From Streptomyces sp. NBC_00690 (GTDB taxonomy: Bacteria > Actinomycetota > Actinomycetes > Streptomycetales > Streptomycetaceae): a DNA stretch of 64,000 nucleotides. The stretch's first letter is position 1, and each line of letters begins with the position of its first letter. Position numbers and translations under genes: made by a program. The notes under the pieces are model-generated. The model had not been told where the DNA came from, ran no database searches, and saw only the letters and a program-made list of their open reading frames with translations. Of this stretch, positions 8,733-17,499 are shown piece after piece. The DNA lies in the NCBI RefSeq assembly GCF_036226685.1, contig NZ_CP109009.1:4216001-4280000 (forward strand), read 5' to 3'.

Positions 8733-9458
8733 TTACTCCGGCACTCGTGTGTAGTAGATGACGATGGTCTCGCACGGCCCGTCCGCGAACAGCTTCAGCA
8801 CTTCGAGTTCCGCCTTGTCGGTCGTGAGCCCCCAGCGGAGCTTGGTGGCCACCCAGTCGCCGATGTATCGGCACTGCTGGGAGGGGGCGGCGGGGAGCCA
8901 GCCGGTGAGATCCTGATCCGCCTTCTCGCGCTTGCTACGGACCGTGACCGCGGCCAACGTGCCCGGGGCGCCCTGGTCGTTGGCGAATGCCTCCCGGCGT
9001 TGCGCAGTCCAGGCGGATGCACCCGAGCCCCAAGCCTCCGCGAGCGGCACGACGTGATCGACTTCCACGCTGGCCAGCTTGGTCACCGACTGCTCGTCGT
9101 AGTACGAGACCCAGCGGCCTCCGGTCAGCTTGCAGCCGGCGCCGACCTCCGGCGCCTCGACCGCCTCCGCAATCAGCACTTCCTCCCGGGTGGCACAACC
9201 GTCCGCGGTGTCTCTGCCCTTGTTCCAGTGCCGAAAGGAACTGGGGTGATATCCGGCGCGGTTCTCGTCCTCGGTCGGGATGATCGAGATGGCGTCTTCC
9301 AGTTGTGCCACCTCTGCGGCAGCGGCGAAAGCGGGTTGAGCGAGCACCGAAGGGGTTCCGGGAATGCCAGGGACCCCGGAGAGGACCGGAATTCCGGGGA
9401 CGATGGGGATGACGGCGAGGGTCAGTACGGCGAGGACGCGTCCAAGGTGATGGGTCAT
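8733..9458 (-). CDS. Secreted HNH endonuclease (DUF1524/GmrSD C-terminal type)
   Basis: A 241-residue protein with an N-terminal signal peptide or anchor (MTHHLGRVLAVLTLAVIPIV) and a Gly/Pro/Val-rich linker, then an HNH-type nuclease domain (about 80-240). The core motif EVDHVVPLAEAW supplies the metal/catalytic Asp-His pair, followed by AFANDQ and NVAAV-like contexts typical of the family. Cysteines at the domain ends (DGCATREE, AGCKL, QQCRY, GPCET) could form two disulfides, consistent with export. Probable role is extracellular DNA/RNA degradation for nutrient recycling or competition. Confidence 0.87.
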   Translation of the reverse strand: MTHHLGRVLAVLTLAVIPIVPGIPVLSGVPGIPGTPSVLAQPAFAAAAEVAQLEDAISIIPTEDENRAGYHPSSFRHWNKGRDTADGCATREEVLIAEAVEAPEVGAGCKLTGGRWVSYYDEQSVTKLASVEVDHVVPLAEAWGSGASAWTAQRREAFANDQGAPGTLAAVTVRSKREKADQDLTGWLPAAPSQQCRYIGDWVATKLRWGLTTDKAELEVLKLFADGPCETIVIYYTRVPE

Positions 9459-9650
9459 GACTGAGAGATTGCTGTCCCGCACCCATCTGCCGGGCTTGTC
9501 CGCATGTACTCCACCCATATGAGCGGACTTCTCCCCCACCGCAGCATCCCGTTGTCGATTCCATCGAGCCGTCGGGGGACCTCGTTGCCCTTGTCGTTCG
9601 CGCCCCAGGAGGATGGCGGTGAAACGATCAGGGCAAGACGGAGGCAATGC

Positions 9651-10175
9651 ATGGTCCAGCAGTGGGTGCGACTCGAACTCGATGTGCGCGCTTTCGACAG
9701 GGAACGCTTCAACGGCCGGGTGGATAAGTGTCGGAAAGAGGGTCTCGTTCTGACCACCTTGGCCGAGTTGGGGGATACGCCGGAGCACCGCCGGACGCTG
9801 TACGAGCTGAACAGGGAATGCTCTGCCGACATACCGGGTCGGGGCGAGTTCTACTCCTACGAGGAGTACGTCAAGCAGCGCCTGGAAGTGGCCTCCTTCG
9901 ACCCGCGCGGGGTGGTGATCGCCCTCGACGGAGACACCTGGATCGGGATGGCGGCGACCTCCCACCACGGGCGGTTCGTGTTCAACGAGATGACGGGGGT
10001 GACCGCGCCCCACCGGCGCCGGGGCCTCTCCATCGCCATGAAGACCTTCGGTCTGGACTTCGCCCGGCTGCACGGCGTCCACATCGTTCGCACCGTCCAC
10101 CACCCGGCCAACACCCGCGCCATCGCGATGAACCGGGCGCTGGGGTTCGTCGATGCCCACTGGGAGACGCCCTGA
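9651..10175 (+). CDS. GNAT acetyltransferase, apparently a C-terminal half
   Basis: A 174-residue GNAT protein. The ATG at 9651 has ACGGAGG six bases upstream and gives MVQQWVRLELDVRAFD. The acetyl-CoA motif A is VTAPHRRRGLSIAMK (about residues 120-134) and the final strand is ALGFVDAH. The N-terminus resembles the start of the second repeat of larger (about 300-residue) tandem-GNAT proteins, so this may be a truncated relative; the upstream 190 bp carry no obvious first domain. Substrate unknown. Confidence 0.75.
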   Translation: MVQQWVRLELDVRAFDRERFNGRVDKCRKEGLVLTTLAELGDTPEHRRTLYELNRECSADIPGRGEFYSYEEYVKQRLEVASFDPRGVVIALDGDTWIGMAATSHHGRFVFNEMTGVTAPHRRRGLSIAMKTFGLDFARLHGVHIVRTVHHPANTRAIAMNRALGFVDAHWETP

Positions 10176-10227
10176 ACCCCTGACGCGCGCTCGCTGCCTT
10201 GTGTTGATGGGTCTCAGAGACACGCGC

Positions 10228-10262
10228 GTGTGGGGGCGGCCACCGACTCGCCGCCCCCACAC
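10228..10262. terminator. Bidirectional terminator hairpin
   Basis: Perfect 13-bp stem GTGTGGGGGCGGC (10228-10240) / GCCGCCCCCACAC (10250-10262), 9-nt loop, between the convergent GNAT and chitinase genes. Confidence 0.7.
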
Positions 10263-10314
10263 CCGGTCAACTGCTCAGTTGTTCAGTCGCTCGGCCGATC
10301 GACACCGGGCCGTT

Positions 10315-12615
10315 CTAAGGCAGCCCCGTGTGCAGGGCGTTCATCAACGTACCGCTGGGTGTGTCTCCGGACATCTCCCACACCATCGCCCCCAGCAGCC
10401 CCTTCGATCTGACCCACTCGGCCTTCTTGCCGATGGACCAGGCGTCGTCGAAGCTCCACCACTGCCCACCAGGGCCGGTGTAGCCGTAGGTGGAGATGGA
10501 CTGTTCGTCGTGGTAGACGGTCATGCTCGGGAAGCTGCTGAGCAGGTTGTGGTAGCCCCTGGTCCCGGCCTCTTCCGGGAACTGCCCGGGTGCCGCGCCG
10601 TTCGCGCTCTGCCACTCGCCGTTGGTGCCGGCGGGACCGCTCGCGACCTCCTTCCAGCCCCTCCCGTAGAACGGGAAGCCGATCGTCAACTTTCTTGGGT
10701 GCACTCCGGCGTCGAGATAGGTCTGGATCGCCTTCTCCACGCTGAAGTCGAAGGTGTACGGGTCCTGGGCATCGCGGCGGAGATTGGCCTGGTGCCCGGC
10801 GCGCAGAGGCTCCCAGGAGTTGTCACTGCCAGCGCCGTGGAAGTCGTACCCCTGGACGTTGGCGAAGTCCAGATAGTTGAAGATCTTGGAGATGTCCCAG
10901 CCGGCCTCGATCTTCACGGGGTCGGCGGGGGTGAAGGCGGTCAGGAGTTTGTGTTCGCCGCCGAGCGCGTCCAACTGCGCACGGAACTCGGCCAGCAGGG
11001 CGGTCAGATTGTTCTTGTCGGCCGGCCCCCAGTGGTTGCCCAGGTGGCCTTCGGAGCCGGGCCACTCCCAGTCGATGTCAATGCCGTCGAAGACGCCAGC
11101 GCCGGTCCCGGGGCCGCCCGCGCCGTTGTAGACGGGCAGATTGCCCTTGATCCAGACGTCGATGCAGGACTTGACGAACTTCTCCCGGGACGCCGGGGTG
11201 GCCGCCGCGTCGGCGAAGTACTTGGAGAAGGTCCAGCCGCCGAGCGACACCACGAACTTCAGGTGCGGGTGCTTGGCCTTGAGCTTCTTGATCTGGTTGA
11301 AGTTGCCGCGGAGCTTGCCCCAACCGTCGTCGGCGACCCCGTCCACCGACTGTGCCGCGGAGATCGGACGGGCGTAGTCCGCGTCCGCGTCACCGGCGCC
11401 GGTGCCCTCGTTCGGGTCCTGCGGGTTGCCGGAGATGCCCTTGGTGACCCCGGCCTGGCAGGTGAGGTTCACCGGGTCCACGTTCTCGAAGGCGTAGTTG
11501 ATGACGTCGAGCTTGGCCGCGGCCCCCGAGGTGTCGAGGTTCTTGACGAAGTATTGGCGGCCGTAGAGCCCCCATTGGATGAAGTAGCCGACCTTGTAGT
11601 AGTTGCCGGGGCCGGCCACGTCATCCGTCGTGACGGGGAGCGCGTTGGAGGCGGGCGACGAGTTGTCCGCGGTGTCCCTCGCCTTGACGGTGAAGGTGTA
11701 CGCAGTGGCCGGCGACAGTCCGGTCACGGTCGTCGAGGTCGTGGCCACCGTGGCGACCAGGGTCGTTCCCTGGAACACGTCGTACGCGGCCACGGCCACA
11801 TTGTCGGTCGATGCGTTCCAGGCCAGGGCCACGGTGGATGCGCTCTTGCCGGTGGAGCGGAGGTTTCCGGGGGCGGTCGGCGGCACCGGATCACTGGCCG
11901 GGTCGACGGTCTGCACGGTCCGCGGTGGGCCCGTTGCGCTCACATTGCCGCGGCTGTCCTTGGCCCGGACGGTGAAGGTGTAGCTGGTCGCCGGGGTCAG
12001 ACCCTTCACGGTGGCGCTCAGCCCGGCCGTCGTCGCCACCACGGCGCTGCCGTTGAGCACGTCGTACGAGGCGACCGGATAGTCGCCGACGGGCGAGGGC
12101 GCCCAGCTCAGCGAGATGGTGCGGGCGGTCACCGTCGTCGCTTGTGGCTGGCCGGGCAGACCCGGCGGCACATCCGGCGTGCCGTCGCACTTGTCCCCGT
12201 TGACGGTGCAGTTGGTCGGGGTGAAGGCAGCGCCGGTGGCCAGGAACCAGTAACTCCACGGCTCGGTGGTGCCGTTGGCCGGGACGGTGGCGTTGTAGTA
12301 GGCGTTCGTGACGGTCACCCGGTTGCCGCTGACGGTCGCGTCACCGTGGTAGTGGCCACCGAGCGTGGTCCCAGGAGGCAGATCGAAGGCCAGTGTCCAG
12401 CCGGTGACGGGGGTGGGCGCGCTGTTGCGGATGACGAACGAACCACGCCACCAGGAACCGTGGTTCTGCGTGGTGAAGCTCGCGGTGAGTGTGCCCGCTG
12501 CCTGGGCGGGGGAGGCCAGGCCGGTCAGGGTGGCGAGCGGGAGGAGGAGTACGGCGAGGAGGGCGACGAGTCTGTGCCGGGTGCGTCTTGGGGTGATCTT
12601 GCGTCGGTTGAACAT
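10315..12615 (-). CDS. Secreted GH18 chitinase with CBM2 and two FnIII domains
   Basis: A 766-residue modular chitinase: signal peptide (1-40, cleavage after AQA), CBM2-like binding module (about 41-137, WWRGSFVIRN, GWTLAFDLP), two fibronectin III repeats (about 150-235 and 245-330) and a GH18 catalytic barrel (about 340-766). Both GH18 signatures are present: SLGGWTFSKYF and DGIDIDWEWPG, with Glu517 the expected proton donor. It hydrolyses chitin outside the cell. GGGAG precedes the ATG at 12615. A palindromic DasR-like site and 12-bp direct repeats typical of Streptomyces chitinase promoters occur about 370 bp upstream (12988-13022), implying a long leader. Confidence 0.95.
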   Translation of the reverse strand: MFNRRKITPRRTRHRLVALLAVLLLPLATLTGLASPAQAAGTLTASFTTQNHGSWWRGSFVIRNSAPTPVTGWTLAFDLPPGTTLGGHYHGDATVSGNRVTVTNAYYNATVPANGTTEPWSYWFLATGAAFTPTNCTVNGDKCDGTPDVPPGLPGQPQATTVTARTISLSWAPSPVGDYPVASYDVLNGSAVVATTAGLSATVKGLTPATSYTFTVRAKDSRGNVSATGPPRTVQTVDPASDPVPPTAPGNLRSTGKSASTVALAWNASTDNVAVAAYDVFQGTTLVATVATTSTTVTGLSPATAYTFTVKARDTADNSSPASNALPVTTDDVAGPGNYYKVGYFIQWGLYGRQYFVKNLDTSGAAAKLDVINYAFENVDPVNLTCQAGVTKGISGNPQDPNEGTGAGDADADYARPISAAQSVDGVADDGWGKLRGNFNQIKKLKAKHPHLKFVVSLGGWTFSKYFADAAATPASREKFVKSCIDVWIKGNLPVYNGAGGPGTGAGVFDGIDIDWEWPGSEGHLGNHWGPADKNNLTALLAEFRAQLDALGGEHKLLTAFTPADPVKIEAGWDISKIFNYLDFANVQGYDFHGAGSDNSWEPLRAGHQANLRRDAQDPYTFDFSVEKAIQTYLDAGVHPRKLTIGFPFYGRGWKEVASGPAGTNGEWQSANGAAPGQFPEEAGTRGYHNLLSSFPSMTVYHDEQSISTYGYTGPGGQWWSFDDAWSIGKKAEWVRSKGLLGAMVWEMSGDTPSGTLMNALHTGLP

Positions 12616-12987
12616 GGCTCTCCCTGAGGGGGTAGGGGGTGCGTGGCCGTGCTCAGTCCGTGCTGGGTGCTCTGAAGGCCGGGGCGGCTGTCTGCCCCGG
12701 CCGTTGATCTCTGTCGGGGCTGGGTGGGGGTGGGGGTGCTAGGTGGGCGTTCTAGGCGGTCGGCGGCGGGTGGGTGGCCGGTGGGTGAGTGGGGTCCGGT
12801 TGTTGGTCTGCGGCGGGAGTGACAGGGACTTGCGGGCACCTACGGGGTGTTCGGGCAGTGGGGGGACTCGTGGGGGGCGAGCCGTGGGGGGATGAACTGG
12901 TGGGGGGAAGGGCGTGGGGGGTGTGGGGGGCTGGATATGTGGCGGCGGGGCCCTACAGCGCGGCGTACATGACAAACTTCGACGGTA
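12616..12987. other. G-tract-rich leader/intergenic region upstream of chitinase
   Basis: No convincing gene. The + strand contains runs of G3-G6 at 12716-12740 and six copies of TGGGGGG between 12859 and 12930 (starts 12859, 12871, 12885, 12901, 12915, 12924). If the chitinase promoter lies at the repeats near 13000, the transcript would have a C-rich leader of several hundred nucleotides. Confidence 0.5.
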
Positions 12988-13022
12988 TTTGGTCTGGACC
13001 AAAGCGGAAGGGGTCCGGACGC
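12988..13022 (-). promoter_or_regulatory. DasR-type (dre-like) site and chitinase direct repeats
   Basis: TTTGGTCTGGACCAAA at 12988-13003 is a near-perfect palindrome of the dre type (consensus ACTGGTCTAGACCACT). A second, weaker copy GGGTCCGGACGC lies at 13011-13022, and the two 12-mers are separated by 9 bp. Such paired 12-bp repeats characterise Streptomyces chitinase promoters repressed by DasR. It could instead serve the divergent LuxR-type gene starting at 13261. Confidence 0.7.
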
Positions 13023-13260
13023 CGGATGTCCGCCACTGTCGCCTTCCCGACACCCCGATCGCGACGAGCCCGCTCGCCGACCGAACCGTTCACCACCCGC
13101 CCCATCGGCACCTGCCAGCCCCCGTCCGCACCGGCCACACACCAACCCGGCACCCGCCCACACCGGCCCGTCGCCGCATCCGTCCAAGGTCCGGCAGAGG
13201 TCTGTACCTGTCATGGGTGACCGCCCTACCGTCAGTACCCCATCAGCCTCAGGAGGCGCA

Positions 13261-14241
13261 GTGACGGGCAGCGCGGACATCGTCGGCGTTCCGGATCGAC
13301 TGCTGGCCGCCCTCGGTGTTCCCGCGGATGAGGAGCGGCTCTACCGGGCGCTGTTGACCCGCTCCCGCGCCACCATCGCCGAACTGGTCACCGCTACCGG
13401 CTGGGACGCGGCGCGGGTGCGCCGCCGCACCCGCGCGCTGGAGAAGCGCGGCTTGTTGACCAGGCTTCCCGGTCGCCCGGTGCGGTTCCGTCCCGCACCC
13501 CCCGACGCGGCGATCGAGGTACTGGCTCTCCAGCGCCGAGGAGAGCTCGAACGGGCCAGGTTGTCGGCCGCTGCGCTCGGCGACGCGTTCCGATCAGCCG
13601 CGCGGCACCAGGTCGACGGCCTGCCCGCCCTACAACTGCTCAGCGAGTCGGAGCAGGTGGCGCAGCAGGTGGCCCTGGTGCAGCGGTCCGCCCGGAAGGA
13701 GTTGCTCATCGTGGACCGCCCGCCGTACGCCGTACCGTGCGAGACGGCACCGGCGGGTGTCCGCCGACGTACGATCCATGATCGCCGCATTGCGGACCTG
13801 CGCTCCGACGGGGGCGAGGAGAGCCGTGCGCTGCTGGACGCGCCGTTGAACCTGGTGATCGCGGACCGTCGGATCGCGGTCGTCGCCCTGGACCGGTCAG
13901 GCGATGCGCTGGTCGTCCCGCCGTCCACCCTGCTGGACGGACTGGTCGCCCTGCACACGCTGCTGTGGGAACGCGCGGTGCCCCAGGGTCCGCAGGAGTA
14001 CCGCCCGCTCGATGACTTGTCCTACGACGACGAACGCCTGCTGGCACTGTCGGCCTCGGGCCTGACGGATCAGGCCATCGCCCGCCGACTGGGAGTGGCC
14101 CAGCGCACGGTGGAACGCAGGATGCGGCGGATCATGGACGTACTGGGTGCCCGTACGCGCTTCCAGGCCGGCCTTCAGGCCGCCCGGCGCGGGGTGATCA
14201 GTGCGGAGCGTACTGGCCCAGGAACATATCGACGCCGCTGA
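13261..14241 (+). CDS. TrmB-/LuxR-type transcriptional regulator
   Basis: A 326-residue regulator. The GTG at 13261 follows AGGAGG (13251-13256); an ATG at 13213 lacks a binding site. The N-terminal segment (about 15-80, RATIAELVTATGWDAARVRRRTRALEKRG) is a winged helix of the TrmB/sugar-regulator type. A central effector-like domain follows, and a LuxR-family helix-turn-helix closes the protein (about 250-310, LALSASGLTDQAIARRLGVAQRTVERRMRRIM). The central domain looks somewhat short compared with relatives I remember. Its 3' end overlaps the convergent TetR gene by 44 bp. Confidence 0.85.
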   Translation: MTGSADIVGVPDRLLAALGVPADEERLYRALLTRSRATIAELVTATGWDAARVRRRTRALEKRGLLTRLPGRPVRFRPAPPDAAIEVLALQRRGELERARLSAAALGDAFRSAARHQVDGLPALQLLSESEQVAQQVALVQRSARKELLIVDRPPYAVPCETAPAGVRRRTIHDRRIADLRSDGGEESRALLDAPLNLVIADRRIAVVALDRSGDALVVPPSTLLDGLVALHTLLWERAVPQGPQEYRPLDDLSYDDERLLALSASGLTDQAIARRLGVAQRTVERRMRRIMDVLGARTRFQAGLQAARRGVISAERTGPGTYRRR

Positions 14242-14851
14242 TCAGCAGTCGCTCGGTGAGGTCGTCGTCCATGACCGTGCCGTAGTGGCCGAACACCATG
14301 TGCGGATGGACCAGGAGGGCGTACAGCTGGAGCGTGGCGACCTCCAGATCGGGGATGACGAGCCTTCCCTGGTCTGCGAGCGCCCGGAGGGTGTTCGCGA
14401 CCACGGGGTGATGACCACTGGGGGTGTCGCGGTGCCAGGCCCTCCCCAGCTCCGGGAAGCGGTGCAGCTCCGCGGCGACGAGGATGCGCAGGGCGGCGAC
14501 CTCGCGGTCGTTGCGTACGGCTTCGATCCAGGCCCGCGCGGCATCGACGAATGCCGGGCGAAGGTCTTCCGCATCGGCGAGCCGGGCCAGCGGAGCGGCT
14601 GAGTCCTGCTGTACGGGCCTGTCGAGCGCGCCTGCGACCACGGCGGTGAACAGGGATTCCTTGCTCCCGAAGTGGTTGTAGACGGTGACCTTGGAAACGC
14701 CCGCCTCGGCCGCGATGGCATCCATGCCGACCCCGAACCCCTCACTGAGGAACAGGTCCCGGGCCGCCTTGACGATGGCCTCGCGCTTACGTTCGGCCCG
14801 GGGGCCGCTGGGTGCGGGCCGCTGCGGGCTCATCTCCTTGTCCACGCTCAT
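14198..14851 (-). CDS. TetR-family repressor of adjacent efflux pump
   Basis: A 217-residue TetR protein. The DNA-binding domain covers about residues 18-65 (KREAIVKAARDLFLSEGF, then GVSKVTVYNHFGSKESLF); the rest is the helical ligand-binding domain with a TetR_C-like segment. It is divergent from an MFS drug-efflux gene and two palindromes lie in the gap (14880-14920), so it very probably represses the pump and itself until a ligand binds. The ATG at 14851 was chosen; 14830 is an alternative. The 3' end overlaps the convergent LuxR-type gene by 44 bp. Confidence 0.9.
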   Translation of the reverse strand: MSVDKEMSPQRPAPSGPRAERKREAIVKAARDLFLSEGFGVGMDAIAAEAGVSKVTVYNHFGSKESLFTAVVAGALDRPVQQDSAAPLARLADAEDLRPAFVDAARAWIEAVRNDREVAALRILVAAELHRFPELGRAWHRDTPSGHHPVVANTLRALADQGRLVIPDLEVATLQLYALLVHPHMVFGHYGTVMDDDLTERLLISGVDMFLGQYAPH

Positions 14852-14879
14852 GGAAAGCGAGCCTAGTCCACATCTGAAC

Positions 14880-14920
14880 TGAACTGTTGAGTTCATCTGT
14901 ACTGAACTGTACGGTTCAGT
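14880..14920. promoter_or_regulatory. Two tandem TetR-type operator palindromes
   Basis: Palindrome 1 is TGAACTGTTGAGTTCA (14880-14895, 6-bp arms); palindrome 2 is ACTGAACTGTACGGTTCAGT (14901-14920, 7-bp arms). They share the half-site TGAAC and sit between the divergent TetR and MFS starts. Confidence 0.75.
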
Positions 14921-14967
14921 TATTCGTCGAGCCGCACCCGCGGCCCACCGCCGAGCGAGGAGCAACC

Positions 14968-16398
14968 GTGCCCTGTGCGCCCGTCCACCCCACGCACCCC
15001 CACCACGACCACCCGCCCCCGGACCCCCGGCGCTGGACGGTGCTCGCCCTCATCTGCGTCGCCCAGTTCATGCTGGTCCTCGATGTCACCGTGGTGAACG
15101 TGGCCCTGCCCGACATGGCCGCGGACCTCGCACTCGACCGGGCGACGCTCACCTGGGTCGTCGCCTCGTACACCCTGTGCTTCGGCGGACTGATGCTCCT
15201 CGGCGGCCGACTCGCCGACGCCCTCGGTGCGCGCCGCACCCTGCTCGCGGGATTGGCGATCTTCACCGCCGCCTCCTTGTTCACCGGGCTCGCCCAGAAC
15301 GCCCCCGCACTGATCGGCGGACGGGTCGCCCAAGGAGTGGGCGCGGCCCTGCTCTCCCCCGCCGCCCTCGCGATCGTGACCACCGGATTCCACGGCGCCG
15401 AGCGCAACAAGGCCCTCGGGGTCTGGGCGGCGATCGGCGGCACCGGCTCGGCAGCGGGCGTACTCCTCGGCGGCGCACTGACCGCAGGGCCGGGCTGGCC
15501 CTGGGTCTTCTACGTCAACGTCCCCGTCGGCCTCGCCCTGCTCGCCGCCCTGCCCGCGCTGGTACCGGCCAGGGCACCCTGGCCCGTCCGACTGGACGTC
15601 CCCGGCGCGCTCCTGGTCACCACCGCAACGGGAACACTGATCTACGGCCTGGTCAGAGCGGGCGACAGCGGCTGGAGCGACCCGCTGACACTGCTGGCGC
15701 TCATCGGAGCCGTCGCCCTGTACGGAGGGTTCGCAGCGGTCGAACGGTCAACCCGGGAACCGCTGATGGACCTGACGATGCTGACCCGCCGTCCGGTGGT
15801 GGCCGGATCGTTTCTAATGCTGATCGCCACCGCCCTGTTGATCTCGTACTTCTTCCTCAGCTCCGTCCACCTCCAGCACATCCGGGGCTTCAGCCCGATG
15901 GAGACCGGACTGATCTTCCTCCCGGTGGCGGTGGCCGTCGCCCTGGGCGCCCATCTCGGGTCACGCCTGGTCGGCCGGATCGGCAGCCGGGCCAGCGCGG
16001 TGGGCAGCCTGACCGTCGCGGCGGCCGGCAGCACCCTGCTGACGTTCGCCCCGACGGCCGCGAACGTGTACATCACCCTGCTGCCGGGCCTCGCCGTCGC
16101 CTCGCTCGGCATCGGCGCGGTGTTCGTGACCGCGACCACGACCGCGCTCGCGATGGTCGCCCAGGAGGAAGCCGGGCTCGCTTCCGGAGTGGTCAACACC
16201 TTCCACGAGGTAGGCGGTTCGGTCGGTGTGGCCATGGTGTCGACGGCCGCGGCGACCGGCATAGCCCAGGGCACGTCCGCCGGATTCACCGGCGCGTACA
16301 CCCTGCTCGCCGTGACCGCGGCGATCAGCGCGGCCCTCTGCGTCGCCCTGGTCCCGCGCGGAAAGCCGCAACTGACCGGGGGAGTCCATGTCCACTGA
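14968..16398 (+). CDS. DHA2-type MFS drug efflux transporter
   Basis: A 476-residue, about 14-helix major facilitator of the EmrB/QacA drug:H+ antiporter group. GTG at 14968 has GAGGAG seven bases upstream; earlier ATG codons lie inside the operator region. The first helix holds QFMLVLDVTVVNVALPDM, the motif D1 typical of DHA2, and the loop 2-3 segment GGRLADALGARR is motif A. It probably exports a toxic compound recognised by the divergent TetR repressor. The short His/Pro-rich N-terminus (about residues 5-22) is cytoplasmic. Confidence 0.93.
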   Translation: MPCAPVHPTHPHHDHPPPDPRRWTVLALICVAQFMLVLDVTVVNVALPDMAADLALDRATLTWVVASYTLCFGGLMLLGGRLADALGARRTLLAGLAIFTAASLFTGLAQNAPALIGGRVAQGVGAALLSPAALAIVTTGFHGAERNKALGVWAAIGGTGSAAGVLLGGALTAGPGWPWVFYVNVPVGLALLAALPALVPARAPWPVRLDVPGALLVTTATGTLIYGLVRAGDSGWSDPLTLLALIGAVALYGGFAAVERSTREPLMDLTMLTRRPVVAGSFLMLIATALLISYFFLSSVHLQHIRGFSPMETGLIFLPVAVAVALGAHLGSRLVGRIGSRASAVGSLTVAAAGSTLLTFAPTAANVYITLLPGLAVASLGIGAVFVTATTTALAMVAQEEAGLASGVVNTFHEVGGSVGVAMVSTAAATGIAQGTSAGFTGAYTLLAVTAAISAALCVALVPRGKPQLTGGVHVH

Positions 16399-16933
16399 AC
16401 CGCACGGCACGGACCTGCTGATCAGGGAGCTCTGCCGGGCGATGCTGGACGAAGTGGCCACGTCCGACAGCGGCATCCGACGATTCCGAGTGACCGGTCT
16501 GGGCCGCCACTTCGCCATCCCCGCCGAGGACGCATACCGACTGACACATGCGGACGGGCCGGAAGTCACGTCGTACGTGTCGCACATCGAAGCCGAGTGG
16601 GAGCCCCCCTGGCTTGCGGACACCGACAGGACCTGGGAGCCACTGCACCGCTGCCTGCTGACCGGCCCGACACCCCTGCGGTACGCGATCCTCGGCGGCC
16701 ACTCCCTCACCGACGGCAGCGACTATCTGACCCGCCTGGTCACCCCGGGCCAGGTGTCCCTGACCGCGGACGCGCTGGCGGAGGTGGAAGAGGGTTGGCT
16801 GTGGGGGAAGTTCTCCGGCCTGGGCCTGCGGGGCGACTTCCACTGGGCACGCGAGGGCCTGACGGAGGTACGGGAACTCTTCACCCTGGCGTCGAGGACC
16901 CGTCGAGCAGTCCTGTTCACGGCGACCGTCTGA
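16388..16933 (+). CDS. DUF1877-like (YfbM-type) protein
   Basis: A 181-residue cytosolic protein whose start overlaps the MFS stop by 11 bp, with GGGGGAG upstream, so it is translationally linked to the pump gene. The middle of the protein (WEPLHRCLLTG, ILGGHSL, DYLTRLVTP) follows the DUF1877/YfbM pattern, a family of unknown function. No enzyme motif is evident. Co-operonic placement with a drug pump may be incidental. Confidence 0.7.
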   Translation: MSTEPHGTDLLIRELCRAMLDEVATSDSGIRRFRVTGLGRHFAIPAEDAYRLTHADGPEVTSYVSHIEAEWEPPWLADTDRTWEPLHRCLLTGPTPLRYAILGGHSLTDGSDYLTRLVTPGQVSLTADALAEVEEGWLWGKFSGLGLRGDFHWAREGLTEVRELFTLASRTRRAVLFTATV

Positions 16934-17070
16934 CCCCCACGCCATGGCCGAGCGCTTCTACCGAGGGTCGCAGCGCACGTCTCGATCAGACCCAACGGCG
17001 AGCCTCCGCTGACACCCCGACCGACCCGAGTGCCCACGGACGCTTCACCACACGGGGGGCGACACACGAA

Positions 17071-17102
17071 AGAGCCCCGCCGGAATGATCCAGCGGGGCT
17101 CT
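17071..17102 (-). terminator. Terminator of tRNA-Arg
   Basis: Stem AGAGCCCCGC (17071-17080) / GCGGGGCTCT (17093-17102), 12-nt loop, just past the 3' end of tRNA-Arg on the minus strand. Confidence 0.75.
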
Positions 17103-17110
17103 CACCTGTG

Positions 17111-17183
17111 TGCACTCGGCAGGATTCGAACCTGCAACCTTCTGATCCGTAGTCAGATGCTCTATCCGTTAAGCTACGAGTGC
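17111..17183 (-). tRNA. tRNA-Arg(ACG)
   Basis: A complete 73-nt cloverleaf on the minus strand. The acceptor pairs GCACTCG with CGAGTGC and the discriminator is A. The anticodon loop CTACGGA gives ACG, and the T loop is GGTTCGAATCC. The 3' CCA is not encoded. It should be modified to inosine at position 34 by TadA. Confidence 0.97.
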
Positions 17184-17366
17184 TTGGCTTTCCGGTTCTT
17201 TTCGGCCGGTCGGCGTTGCGGGAACAACATTACATGACCTGCGCCGTCAGGTGAAATCCATTGAGCAAACGCACTCTGACCTGCGGAAACGTGTCGATCG
17301 AGTGAGCTAGTGGCAGGCCGCGAGGAGCGGGGCGGGCCGGTCTGGGTGATCTTCGTAAACAGCAGA

Positions 17367-17394
17367 GAAGCCCCGTCCATGCGGACGGGGCTTC
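17367..17394 (-). terminator. Terminator of tRNA-Ser(GCT)
   Basis: Perfect 12-bp stem GAAGCCCCGTCC (17367-17378) / GGACGGGGCTTC (17383-17394) with an ATGC loop, downstream of tRNA-Ser on the minus strand. Confidence 0.75.
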
Positions 17395-17408
17395 AGTGAT
17401 CAAGCTGG

Positions 17409-17499
17409 CGGAGGCGGAGGGATTTGAACCCTCGATGGGCTTTAAGACCCAAACCGCATTAGCAGTGCGGCGCCATAGACCGGACTAGGCGACGCCTCC
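17409..17499 (-). tRNA. tRNA-Ser(GCT)
   Basis: A 91-nt class II tRNA on the minus strand. The acceptor is GGAGGCG/CGCCTCC and the discriminator is G. The anticodon stem CCGCA/TGCGG encloses CTGCTAA (anticodon GCT). The long variable arm is typical of serine tRNAs. No encoded CCA. Confidence 0.96.

Noticed and set aside
12739..13280. Pro-rich open frames on the minus strand between chitinase and LuxR-type gene
   Set aside because: They are translations of the G-tract region and have no plausible start or domain.
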